From: Gordionus sp. m RMFG-2023
Lineage: Eukaryota; Nematomorpha; Gordioida; Chordodea; Parachordodidae
DNA: 64,000 nucleotides
Direction: 5' to 3'
Assembly: GCF_954871325.1 (NCBI RefSeq)
Contig: NC_088779.1
Location: forward strand, 14,200,846 to 14,264,845
Of the stretch, positions 54,266 through 64,000 are shown in pieces. Numbering within the stretch: position 1 is the stretch's first letter; each line of letters opens with the position of its first letter. The position numbers and the translations under genes are program-made. The notes beneath the pieces were generated by a model. That model had not been told where the DNA came from, ran no database searches, and saw nothing but the letters and a program-made list of their open reading frames with translations.

Positions 54266-56350
54266 ATTAGATATTAGTATATTTTACTTTTTTAAAATTT
54301 GTTACTCTTAAAAATTATGAATTTCATATTTTGTCATTTAACATTATGCATACAAAATAAACTGGCATATAAATAATTAAAACAATACAATACAATACAT
54401 TCTAAAAATAAAATTTATTAATACAAAATCTATTTATTATAGTATAAAATAGTTTCTATTGCTGATATAAAAAAAATTTGAGTCAAAGGTTAATTTATTA
54501 ATACATATACCTCAATTGATAATAGTTTTTTAAAACCACATAATGCAATAATATAATTCTTAGCAACTTACATTGACAAAAGGTTATGAAACTAATATAA
54601 CTCTCTGTTACCATTTTAGACAACTAAATTCTTGAATGGACTAATAAGGAAAATTTATAGGCCTAAACCAAATCATCAATTCTTGAAGAAGAGAGTATAA
54701 ACCACCAATCCAAATAATTAAACTATGTAGTTGTTAGAGCTTCTTCTTATATAACATAATGGAAGCTAGATAAGTAATAGTATTGTGAGATATTAAATTT
54801 TTAAAAGATTATCTTCCATTTTAAAGATATATAAACGACTACACAGCTGTCCATTATTTTTTATTTAAATATGCAATCACATGCTCTCAACAGCTGTAAT
54901 AATAATCTTAAATTAATTAGCAACACAAATAATAAATTCTGGTTAATTTGCAGGCATAGCCATGACACTCACGATGTAAACTAATATCAGAATTTATTAT
55001 GTTGGATTAGTGTTGTTATGGCTCGATTTGAGCCGATTTTAAAAAACGGCTATCTCAACAATATAGCCAGGAAAATAGTGCCTTAGCGTCGAGATTTCGC
55101 CAATAGATTTCAATCCTATGTTCCATCTATGAGAAAAATCTTTAGGCTTGCATAATATTTTTTTCTGGGTAAAATAATAGGTTATCTGTTTTTAAAAATC
55201 GGCTCAATGAGCCGTTTAACAACACTATGGTGATAAATTGATAAGATAAAATAAAAACACTAAAAATCTTTTTTTCATGGCAAGTATGCCATATTAGAAA
55301 TGAAACATTTTCTACCTATAAATTAAAGACCAGAGAATGATATGAGGAAACCATTAAGATTTTATATATTGTCGCAACACCTCTAGTCGGTATATTATAT
55401 CTTAAAATAATAGTAGCTTGTAATAATATCAAAAATATACTTGTATTAAAAATTTAACTCAAAACTGTTTTTCGAAAAGAAAAAAATAGCCTTCCTAAAA
55501 ACACGTAAAATAAGAAAAGAAAAGATATCTAATTTATTACATCCATTATACAATGTTAATAAAATGTTTAATTTTTAAAATTATTATAGCTAAATAGATG
55601 GCGTTAAATCTTGGAAGCCAATTGTTACTCTATTTATTATCAAAAGCATTTATTAGTTAAATTTATTATAAAATTAACTGTAATATATTATATAATTGTC
55701 AAATACTTCTATAAAAGTAGCATTTTATCTAATATTTTATAACCAACTGTATATAATAGAGGATTATAAACTATATGTCAATTTACTTACTTTTTATAAA
55801 TAAATATCTTATACTTATTTGGACCTTGGAAATATTTTCAGGAATAGGTATGATAATTAAATTAATATACAGTTGATTAGTCATTTTGAACTCGCTAATT
55901 ACAATATAAATTTGTTAGTTGTAAATTAATAAATGTATATATTTATTTAATTAGGGTTATATAATAATTTAAATAATAATAATCAATTAAGCTTCAACTG
56001 TTAATGCTAAATTAATATTTAGTGAGTGATATTGATATTCTATATTTAACACAGAATTTGATTGCAAACTGACATAATGAAAATATAATTTATATGCATT
56101 AATCTAATCTAATATTTAAAATAGTAATCATTTAATAAAAATTTAGACAGTCTTTTTAATTTTTAAATAATAAAATTAAATCTATATATTACTTAATAGA
56201 AATATAAAATAAATCGTTCAGGGGACAATCAAAAAAATTTATAGTTCTAGTGGCTAAAATTACATTAAAAAAAATTTTTTTTGCTTCAGAGGGCTATTCA
56301 AATTTTTTAGGTGGCTTGAGCCCCTGCGATCCTCTCTAGTTACGCTACTG
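54110..56350. mobile_element. Probable hAT element with worn interior
   Basis: The left tip CAGGAGCGTCGCTAGCC and, on the other strand, the right tip CAGTAGCGTAACTAGAG are alike and resemble the CAG.GGCGTA(G/A)CTAG ends of many hATs. AGGTGGCT(C/T) follows inside both. The interior is AT-rich with no recognised transposase and carries a TA-flanked MITE. The flanking octamers do not match, so the end pairing is tentative. Confidence 0.45.
55010..55225. mobile_element. TA-flanked MITE (GTGTTG family)
   Basis: This 216-bp element sits between TA dinucleotides. Its tips GTGTTGTTATGGCTCGATTT and CGGCTCAATGAGCCGTTTAA with CAACAC are inverted. The TTGAGCC/GGCTC hairpins and the GAGATTTCG...AATAGATT centre match 13091-13271. 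Confidence 0.7.
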
Positions 56351-57607
56351 TTTTACCCTCATTTTACAGTTATTCATTAAACGGGACTATCTTTTTAAAG
56401 AAATTTTAAAATGGTCTATTTTCAATCTTATTTGTTTTAGATTTTCTTAATGGCATAATTTCTGATTCGAGCGATATCTATAAATATTTACTGCTATATT
56501 TATATATTATTACCAACCTGTACCTAATAATTTAATTTTTAAAAATATCAGTCGATCAATAAAAATGTTCATTGGTAGGAGGAAACAGAAGAAGTTGACA
56601 AAAGACAATATCCTATTATATAATTTTTTTCGAAGTAGATATTAGTCTTAACAACAAACAATATTTAAGAGTTATTCTTAAATTAGACTCCTGCAACTAG
56701 TTTTGTTAAATCTGCTCAATCCTACCAATCTCGAAAACATTTGCTATTAAGTCTTGATACAAAAGTATATATTTTTAAGATTGGTTGGGTTATCCTAAGT
56801 TTAAATTTAAACTTTATTTGAGGCTAAGATGATAGTTTTGGCTCAAAAATTTGGTTCAGCTTTTTGAGTAGGCTCAAATTATTTGCCGATGGTAACCTCA
56901 CTCTACTCAAAGAAAATTTGTCAAAATAATAATGTTACAATAATATCTAAAAACATTTCAGTGGATAGACAGATCCTCGCCCTATTGTTACCACTAATTA
57001 TATTTTCTTCTCTAAACAGCACCGTTTTTATTAGCTTTGTTTATTTAATATGAATTATATTTTGAAAAAAATATTTTATTAACCTGAAAAAAATTCCTAA
57101 TATCCATGAAATTGTTAAAATGAGATAAATCAAAATTTTTATTTTTGTTCATAATAAAATATAACATGTAAATATTGATAAATCAAATTTACTCTCTATT
57201 TTATACTTGGCTCTAAAAATAAATATAAAATAAAAAAATATTTTTATGACCATATAAAAATTATATTATTTAAAAAAATATTAAAGTTCAAAATTTGAAA
57301 AAGGGCTAAAATATTAGCCACATACCTAGTTATAGTTATAGGCAATATTTTCAAGGCTAGAATGGAATTATATTTGAATTTCCTAGTTTGAGTTATGATA
57401 ATGCACCTCAGAATTATTTCACAAGGTTGGCCATTATTTTCGATTAGATTTAGAAACCTTTATTTTGAGATCCTTATAATATGTAAACAATTTTTTATAA
57501 ACCCCTTTCAATTTTAATATAATAAAATAAAATACTTGTAAAAATATTATTGCCTTTTATCATGTTTTCCAAATTTTATTTTTTAACTTATTAGGGAATG
57601 ACTAAAA
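56351..57607. other. AT-rich sequence, nothing recognised
   Basis: No gene, repeat or element end could be supported. Confidence 0.4.
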
Positions 57608-59103
57608 TACGCGTCCCCAAAAACTACGCGTCCCTACGCGTCCCCGGTCAAAACGATTTATTTTTATTAATATTAATAGGAAATCTTATTAAGCTTTATA
57701 AGATGAGTTAGAAAATGTTTTTTTTAATTTAAAAAAAATACGGTAACTATATAAAATTTACAAAAATTTATTTTTGTAAAAAATAAACTACGCGTCCCTA
57801 CGCGTCCCTACGCGTCCCCGGTCAAAATACAGTTTTTTTTAAAAAATCAAAACGGATTCATATTTAGCTCATTAAAAGAATACAGAATATGTAAATATTT
57901 TATTTTAAACTATTTTATAACTTAGTGATTTTTTCAAAAAACACTTTTTTTTTCAAAAACACTACGCGTCCCCGGTCAAAAAACCTTTTTTTTAAAAAAA
58001 TAAAAGCAGATTCATGTTTAGCTTTTTAAGGAGATTCAGAAAATGGTATTAATAAAAAAAAATTTAAAAAAAAATTTTTTCCAAAAAATTTTTTTTTGGC
58101 TAAACTACGCGTCCCTACGCGTCCCCGGTCAAAATACAGTTTTTTTAAAAAAATCAAAACGGATTCATATTTAGCTCATTAAAAGAATACAGAATATGTA
58201 AATATTATATATTAAACTATTTTATAACTTAGTGATTTTTTCAAAAAACACTTTTTTTTTTCAAAAACACTACGCGTCCCCGGTCAAAAAACCTTTTTTT
58301 TTAAAAAATAAAAGCAGATTCATGTTTAGCTTTTCAAGGAGATTCAGAAAATGGTATTAATAAAAAAAAATTTAAAAAAAAAATTTTTCGAAAAATTTTT
58401 TTTTGGCTAAACTACGCGTCCCCGGTCAAAATACAGTTTTTTTAAAAAAATCAAAACGGATTCATATTTAGCTCATTAAAAGAATACAGAATATGTAAAT
58501 ATTATATTTTAAACTATTTTATAACTTAGTGATTTTTTCAAAAAACACTTTTTTTTTCAAAAACACTACGCGTCCCCGGTCAAAATACAGTTTTTTTTAA
58601 AAAATCAAAACGGATTCATATTTAGCTCATTAAAAGAATACAGAATATGTAAATATTATATTTTAAACTATTTTATAACTTAGTGATTTTTTCAAAAAAC
58701 ACTTTTTTCGAAAACACTACGCGTCCCCGGTCAAAAAACCGTTTTTTTTTAAAAAATAAAAGCAGATTCATGTTTAGCTTTTTAAGGAGATTCAGAAAAT
58801 GGTATTAATAAAAAAAATTTAAAAAAAAAATTTTTTCGAAAAAAATTATTTTTTGGCTAAACTACGCGTCCCTACGCGTCCCCGGTCAAAATACAGTTTT
58901 TTTAAAAAAATCAAAACGGATTCATATTTAGCTCATTAAAAGAATACAGAATATGTAAATATTATATTTTAAACTATTTTATAACTTAGTGATTTTTTCA
59001 AAAAACACTTTTTTTCGAAAACACTACGCGTCCCAGGTCAAAAAACTGTTTTTTTTTTAAAATAAAAGCAGATTCATGTTAGCTTTTCAAGGAGATTCAG
59101 AAT
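57608..59103 (+). repeat. Higher-order satellite with ACGCGT boxes
   Basis: A ~1.5-kb tandem array in which each unit starts CTACGCGTCCCCGGTCAAAA. Two unit types alternate. Type A (~150-175 bp) continues TACAG...AAACGGATTCATATTTAGC...AGAATATGTAAATATT; type B (~142 bp) continues AAACC...AAAGCAGATTCATGTTTAGC...GGAGATTCAGAAAATGG. Starts are at 57787(A), 57961(B), 58104(A), 58269(B), 58411(A), 58565(A), 58716(B), 58861(A) and 59023(B), after a diverged opening copy at 57608. The 10-bp word TACGCGTCCC is itself repeated one to three times per unit. It is non-coding. Confidence 0.9.
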
Positions 59104-59454
59104 AATTTTGGTAGTTGAGAATTCAAATAAAATATTTAAAAAAGCCAATGTCTAGCCCATATTTAAAATTAAAAAATTTTCAAGGATATCTATTTTAAAT
59201 TTTACCCAAGTTGATTTCTATCATAAATGTAAATTATGATATTTCTAATACCCTTACATTGCAACATTTTTACCTCTTTTTCTCCTAAATATTAATATTT
59301 TTATGAAATATATTATTAAAGCATATTTAGTATCGTATACACCTAACTAATTAGTAATTACCCATCAACCCCGTCATTCTGATTAAATTAAATTAATTTT
59401 ATAAAAAAAATTTTTTAATATATATATATACAAATATATCAAAATATAAAATTG
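59104..59454. other. AT-rich sequence, nothing recognised
   Basis: This is the right flank of the satellite. No gene is supported. Confidence 0.4.
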
Positions 59455-59456
59455 AC

Positions 59457-59524
59457 GGGGGGGCTCAATGGTTAGAACGTATGCCTTCCGAACGATAAGT
59501 TGCGAGTTCGAATCCCGTATTGCC
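59457..59524 (+). tRNA. tRNA-like sequence, probably pseudogene or SINE head
   Basis: GGGCTCAATGGTTAGAACG looks like a tRNA D arm (A box), GCCTTCCGAA like an anticodon loop with TCC at the anticodon position, and GAGTTCGAATCCC like a T arm (B box). The 7-base acceptor strands (GGGGGGG and TATTGCC) do not pair and the anticodon stem is poor. It is therefore unlikely to be a working tRNA. It may be a decayed copy or the head of a tRNA-derived SINE. Confidence 0.5.
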
Positions 59525-59942
59525 ATAAAAAATTTAAAAAAAAAATTTTTAACATTAGCGAGATAATAATAGCTCTCGATTTATTTAACATTAAGATGAT
59601 AGGAAAGTTGATAGAAAAAAAAAATTTTAACATTAGGAGATAGGAAAGTGAAATTAACGTTAAGAAGATAGGTAAGTTGATAGAAAAAAAATTAACATTA
59701 CCAAGATACGAAAACGTTCATTTCTTGATTACATTTATAGATAGATAGATATATATCATATTAAATCAATGTGTTAAAAAGCTAAAAAATCAAACAAAGT
59801 TGAGGGTTCTAAATCTGATTGATGAATTAGAAAATATTATAATTATAATTTATTTTTCATTTATGTTAGTAATAAGTTTTTTAAAATAACTTTCTAATCT
59901 TACATTAATAGTTAAAATTTATCATTTTATATGTTTTGTATA
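59525..59942. other. AT-rich sequence with short imperfect repeats
   Basis: Imperfect direct repeats of AACATTA..AGATAGGAAAGTTGATAGAAAAAA occur about three times at 59550-59720. They could be the body of a SINE headed by the tRNA-like sequence, but no end was defined. Confidence 0.4.
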
Positions 59943-60835
59943 TGGGAGACTGGGGTTAGGACCCCGGGCTTGGCAAACCACTTAATCTCATTTCAAAATT
60001 AAATATCCTAATATAGTTTTTATTAGTTTACATCTATAGACAAAAAATCTTTTGAAATATTAAATTATTAAAAATTTTATTTAAGAAATAAAATTTTGAT
60101 GAAGTTTTCAAAAGATTTTTACATGATAGAATTTTAATTATAATATATAATCATTTATATGTAAATTAAATTTTATAGTTAATTTTAAACACTCTTCTAT
60201 AATTTGGAAATGTTCAATGTGTATTTATTATATCTAGATAATATTTCAATCATAATTTGTCAATTTAGAGCTAGCGGCGCTTGCTAAACCATACAAGTCA
60301 ATTAAAGCAGTTAATAATGAAAAAAATTTCAAAATCTTGTAAAGGCAATTCATGTCTATTTTATAATTGGTGTTTAGGATTTATGCTATCATAATCTCTC
60401 CTTAATATCTTTATTTTTTATGTCCAAAATGTTTATTAAATTAACCAAAATTAAGTTTCAATTTTTATATAAAATAAGCCTCAATTTATAAGTATATGAT
60501 ATATACTACAATACAACAAAATTATTCTATTTGTATCATTATTAATAAATAAAAATACATTTCAATTTATTATGGCCTTAAAAAACCAATGGTTTAGGAA
60601 GCCCCTTGAAGTGGTTTGCCTCACCCCGCTATTGGGGATTGTTAGACATATATTTGATTTTTACAAAAAATAAAATTAAAAAAAAATAAATATATTCTTA
60701 AATTTTTTTATAAGGCCCCTTTATAAAGTATTGTTTTCGGTATCTAATCATATTTTATTTTTTATATTATGTAAAAAAAAACCAGAAACTATAGCCAATT
60801 TTTTAAAAATAGGTTAGACTAACCGCAGTCTCTCC
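59943..60835. mobile_element. TA-flanked element with GGGAGACTGGGGTTAG ends
   Basis: The tips TGGGAGACTGGGGTTAG (left) and, on the other strand, GGAGAGACTGCGGTTAG (right) lie inside TA dinucleotides. The 893-bp body is AT-rich and non-coding. A segment near 60605 (AAGTGGTTTGCCTCACCCCG) repeats the region just inside the left tip in inverse, suggesting a nested or rearranged second copy. Related to 50595-51501. Confidence 0.65.
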
Positions 60836-61642
60836 TACTATATTCACCAAATTTATAAAACAAATAATTTTATTAATCAGATAAATATACCATTTATTAT
60901 TTCAAGAAATATACAATTTATTAAATATAATAAGATTACTAAAACATATTTTTTAATAAAATACCATTTATATTACATATTATTATATACAATCGTAATA
61001 GGTAAAAAAATGTAAATATTCGTTTGTTGTAAAATAATGTGGGTGTTTCAATCACGGTAGTCTTTATAGAATGTTGTTTCCGACGTATCACGATTTAGTT
61101 TTCCAATTTCAATCATTGACCAAACTATAATATGATGTTGTTTTCATCTTCGATATCTATTTATAGTTTATATAATAATATAATATATTTAATTTTATAT
61201 GCCTTTTTACCTTCAATAATTATAGTCAAAAATTTCAAATTATAGGACTTTAATAATTGGTAATATTTAAACTTAAAAATAACTATTTATATTGTTATTA
61301 CAAAAAAATAATTGGATGCATTGTTCTAACTGTACAAACTTTCTCTAATATTAGCTAAACAATATTACATTATTTATACTATATTAATGATTTGTCCCGC
61401 TATTGCTTTTGATCTTATATTTAATATATTTTATAGTTATAATATTATGGTTTTAGCCATAAAAATATAAAAATTATTAATTTTAATATTTTTATGTTTC
61501 CGCTCTTAGCCACGTGGAGGCAACCAGTTGAAAGAGCTTTTAGGTCTTAGTTTAAAAAAAATACCAAGACCATGGATATATAATAGGTTTAAAATTTTAA
61601 ACCTGAAATATAACCAAAATATAATATATTAAAAAGTTTACA
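60836..61642. other. AT-rich sequence, nothing recognised
   Basis: No coding exon is supported. A GC-richer patch at 61498-61545 (AGCCACGTGGAGGCAACCAG) has no recognised partner. Confidence 0.4.
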
Positions 61643-61777
61643 TTAATTTAAAAAAAAATATTAAACAAAAAAAATATTAAACAAAAAATTTATTTGTCCT
61701 AGTCTAATAACTCATCTTCTATATGATGGTCATTAGACGTGACGTTTAAATCAAGCATATTAACCTCCGACGCCAAG

Positions 61778-62236
61778 TCAACCTGTTAACTTGGGCTCGG
61801 TGGTGTTGCCGATACGGGAATCGGCCCGGCTGGAATGAGCGCCCATACGTGAATCGGCACGGCTGGAATGGGCGCCGTTAGGGAGGGGGCAGAAGTGCGC
61901 CTTGTCGTTTGTCTCCAAAAAGTGACGATTAGTTGGGCGCACTGGGGTGAGGTTTGTCTCCAAAACATCATAATAGGTTCGGCGCAGCTCTGGACAGTAT
62001 CTTATATAATGATTTCCCTCACATCTCCAATAGCCCGAGGCTTCCCTGGCGCCTCCCGAGAAAGACTCTCTTTCTCCGTACCTGTAGGTACCATAGCCCC
62101 TTCTTGGGCTACCCGACCTACGAGACCGTCTGTCTCGAGTAGGTCTCGCTATATTAAGCATTTGCCAATATAGCCTGAAAGCTTCTAGTCTGGCCTCCTC
62201 CAGCCTATTGTCCGACTCCAATGATCCGTCAATCAT
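61778..62236 (-). CDS. Arginine-rich protein with zinc-knuckle-like segment, left copy
   Basis: 152 codons from ATG, identical to the right copy. The start is acidic/helical (DNRLEEARLEAFRLYWQML). Residues 31-53 are Arg/Ser/Gly-rich (PTRDRRSRRSGSPRRGYG), then come RCEGNHYIRYCPELRR, a zinc-knuckle-like Cys/His segment, and a C-terminal repeat GAHSSRADSRM/GAHSSRADSRI. GC content is far above the surroundings. The layout resembles the C-terminal half of a retroelement Gag, and I infer such an origin. No reverse transcriptase, integrase or LTR is visible nearby. The product is not recognised beyond this. Confidence 0.5.
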   Translation of the reverse strand: MIDGSLESDNRLEEARLEAFRLYWQMLNIARPTRDRRSRRSGSPRRGYGTYRYGERESFSGGAREASGYWRCEGNHYIRYCPELRRTYYDVLETNLTPVRPTNRHFLETNDKAHFCPLPNGAHSSRADSRMGAHSSRADSRIGNTTEPKLTG

Positions 62237-62333
62237 CCCAAATAATTGTCAACACGGAATGTGGATGTCATATAAAAATAATAAAATAAAGCAAATATAT
62301 ACAAACTATTTAAAAATTAGCATCCGTATGCTT

Positions 62334-63307
62334 TACTTTAATTATTTTTATACTGTGTCGGTTTTTTAGACCCTTTAGGTTTGGTTAATTTTAATTGACC
62401 GCAGGTCGATATAATATCATCATCATTTATAATCCGTCCTTTCATCATTGCGATGAGTACGATGACGACGTTCTTCGACACTTATTTTATCCCAATTTTT
62501 TCCCAAATATAAATTTCTTATAACTGTCAACAACAACAAATTGGCCCAATCCAATGACTGCCCGTTCAAGTTCTTTTTCTTGAACCCTATTCTTATTGGC
62601 TATTTTTTCAATTAAAATGTGTAAAGCCGACGTCTTTCTATCTACTAAAGATATTTAACATACTATTAAGACGATTCACAATCGTTATTCGCACCATAAA
62701 TTTATACATTATTTTTTTGGCTGTAGATGGACTTAGTAAATTCGATAAGCAAATGAAATGTATCCTCGTAGATTGTTGTTATTTAAATCATATTGCATCG
62801 AAATGAATTATATCATTTATTTCGATGCAATATGATTTTAATTGCAACAATCTACGATTATACATCTCTTCATTTATCGAAAATACTAAGTCCCTCTATT
62901 GCCAAATATATCACGTATAAATTTTTGTTGCGATGATTTACATCGACTCCCTGTTTGTCGTCTTAATAGTATCTTATGATATTTCTTCTCACGTGCACGT
63001 AACATAATAAATGGTCCGATGTTTACACAAATTAATTGATCTAATTGCAGGCTATCATGGCGAATTCCTCGATCGCTACCAAATCATTAGATTGGATCAA
63101 CATTGATATCATGTTGATGGTTATAAGAGGTGCCGTAAATGGGAAAAGAAATGGAATTAAATAGTCTCGAAGAATGTAGTCATTGTACTCATCGCAAAAA
63201 TGATAGGGCCCATTATATATGAGGATGGTTATACCGACCTGTGGTTAATTAAAACTAACCAAACTGCTCTAGTGTTTAGTATATTGTTGCCGTATACAAA
63301 TAACTCT
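62334..63307. other. Diverged inner arms and centre of the palindrome
   Basis: No gene is supported. It contains partly conserved inverted segments and a central ~90-bp palindromic core at about 62770-62860. Confidence 0.6.
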
Positions 63308-63406
63308 GATAGCATACGGATGCTAATTTTTAAATAGTTTGTATATATTTGCTTTATTTTATTATTTTTATATGACATCCACATTCCGTGTTGACAATTA
63401 TTTGGG

Positions 63407-63865
63407 ATGATTGACGGATCATTGGAGTCGGACAATAGGCTGGAGGAGGCCAGACTAGAAGCTTTCAGGCTATATTGGCAAATGCTTAATATAGCGAGAC
63501 CTACTCGAGACAGACGGTCTCGTAGGTCGGGTAGCCCAAGAAGGGGCTATGGTACCTACAGGTACGGAGAAAGAGAGTCTTTCTCGGGAGGCGCCAGGGA
63601 AGCCTCGGGCTATTGGAGATGTGAGGGAAATCATTATATAAGATACTGTCCAGAGCTGCGCCGAACCTATTATGATGTTTTGGAGACAAACCTCACCCCA
63701 GTGCGCCCAACTAATCGTCACTTTTTGGAGACAAACGACAAGGCGCACTTCTGCCCCCTCCCTAACGGCGCCCATTCCAGCCGTGCCGATTCACGTATGG
63801 GCGCTCATTCCAGCCGGGCCGATTCCCGTATCGGCAACACCACCGAGCCCAAGTTAACAGGTTGA
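63407..63865 (+). CDS. Arginine-rich protein with zinc-knuckle-like segment, right copy
   Basis: Same 152 codons as 61778-62236 on the opposite strand. The ATG at 63407 is preceded in frame by a stop within 20 bp, so the start is the first possible one. The reading frame ends at 63865 after GNTTEPKLTG. The two genes point away from the palindrome centre. Identical copies in both arms imply recent duplication or ongoing gene conversion. Function unknown; a Gag-derived origin is an inference from composition and the Cys/His segment. Confidence 0.5.
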   Translation: MIDGSLESDNRLEEARLEAFRLYWQMLNIARPTRDRRSRRSGSPRRGYGTYRYGERESFSGGAREASGYWRCEGNHYIRYCPELRRTYYDVLETNLTPVRPTNRHFLETNDKAHFCPLPNGAHSSRADSRMGAHSSRADSRIGNTTEPKLTG

Positions 63866-64000
63866 CTTGGCGTCGGAGGTTAATATGCTTGATTTAAACG
63901 TCACGTCTAATGACCATCATATAGAAGATGAGTTATTAGACTAGGACAAATAAATTTTTTGTTTAATATTTTTTTTGTTTAATATTTTTTTTTAAATTAA

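Larger units (their letters stand above)
61643..64000. repeat. Large palindrome with identical outer and diverged inner arms
   Basis: The two halves are inverted copies about a centre near 62820. The outer arms (61643-62333 and 63308-64000) appear identical base for base by eye, including a 152-codon reading frame on each. The inner arms are still recognisably inverted (for example GACCGCAGGTCGATATAAT against ATTATA..CCGACCTGTGGTTAA, and a core AATCATATTGCATCGAAATGA pair) but diverged to perhaps 70%. The change in identity is abrupt at GCATCCGTATGC. The right arm is cut by the window end, so the total length is unknown. Confidence 0.9.

Noticed and set aside
61868-62173. 101-codon frame opposite the palindrome gene, and its mirror at 63470-63775
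   Set aside because: It is the antisense shadow of the 152-codon frame. The sense frame has the compositional domains and a clean ATG.

Overview
The window is about 75% AT and clearly eukaryotic. It holds one recognisable host gene, split by spliceosomal introns, in a dense nested landscape of transposable elements. The host gene is a class I unconventional myosin of the Myo1D type. Standard-code exons, GT-AG introns (several only 40-66 bp), hAT, MULE, Ty3/Gypsy and LINE elements, and a metazoan-type Myo1D motor point to an AT-rich invertebrate animal. I cannot name the lineage from sequence alone.

Layout. 1-5.7 kb: a decayed DNA transposon with ~0.5-kb terminal inverted repeats (597-3721), then a foldback element built from ~14-15 bp GCGAA-type repeats (4459-5729) with a 9-bp target duplication. 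5.8-10.8 kb: a 227-bp tandem duplication, a foldback MITE (7514-8165) and a decayed hAT element of the ZMYM1/TTF-zinc-finger type (8247-10777). 11.3-24.8 kb, minus strand: Myo1D, eleven exons encoding 614 in-frame residues of the motor domain. Its introns hold TA-flanked MITEs, a hAT MITE and a hAT deletion derivative with a perfect 8-bp target duplication. The last part of the motor, the IQ region and the tail are not visible to the left. 26.3-37.1 kb: an old plus-strand hAT, broken open by a much younger 7.28-kb hAT (26536-33815). The young element has a perfect 8-bp duplication, ~1.8-kb near-identical inverted arms carrying TGACAATTGTCA about every 110 bp, and a 639-codon transposase that reads intact across three ~40-bp introns. 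37.2-39.4 kb: a dispersed repeat and a 5'-truncated LINE. 40.0-53.5 kb: a FLYWCH-type MULE transposase, split by a young Ty3/Gypsy LTR element (41345-49198, 5-bp duplication) and by a second GCGAA foldback (50113-52773). 53-57 kb: hAT remnants and a GC-rich hairpin cluster. 57.6-59.1 kb: an ACGCGT-containing satellite with alternating subunits. 59.4-60.8 kb: a tRNA-like sequence and a TA-flanked MITE. 61.6-64.0 kb: a large palindrome whose outer arms each carry the same GC-rich 152-codon reading frame; it runs off the window edge.

Apart from Myo1D, almost everything is mobile DNA at different ages. The young hAT and the Gypsy element look recent. The TTF/ZMYM1 hATs, the MULE, the LINE and the 0.6-3.7 kb element are decayed. 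Nesting gives a relative order: old hAT before young hAT, and MULE before both Gypsy and foldback. Domain names rest on recognising family motifs, not on database searches.
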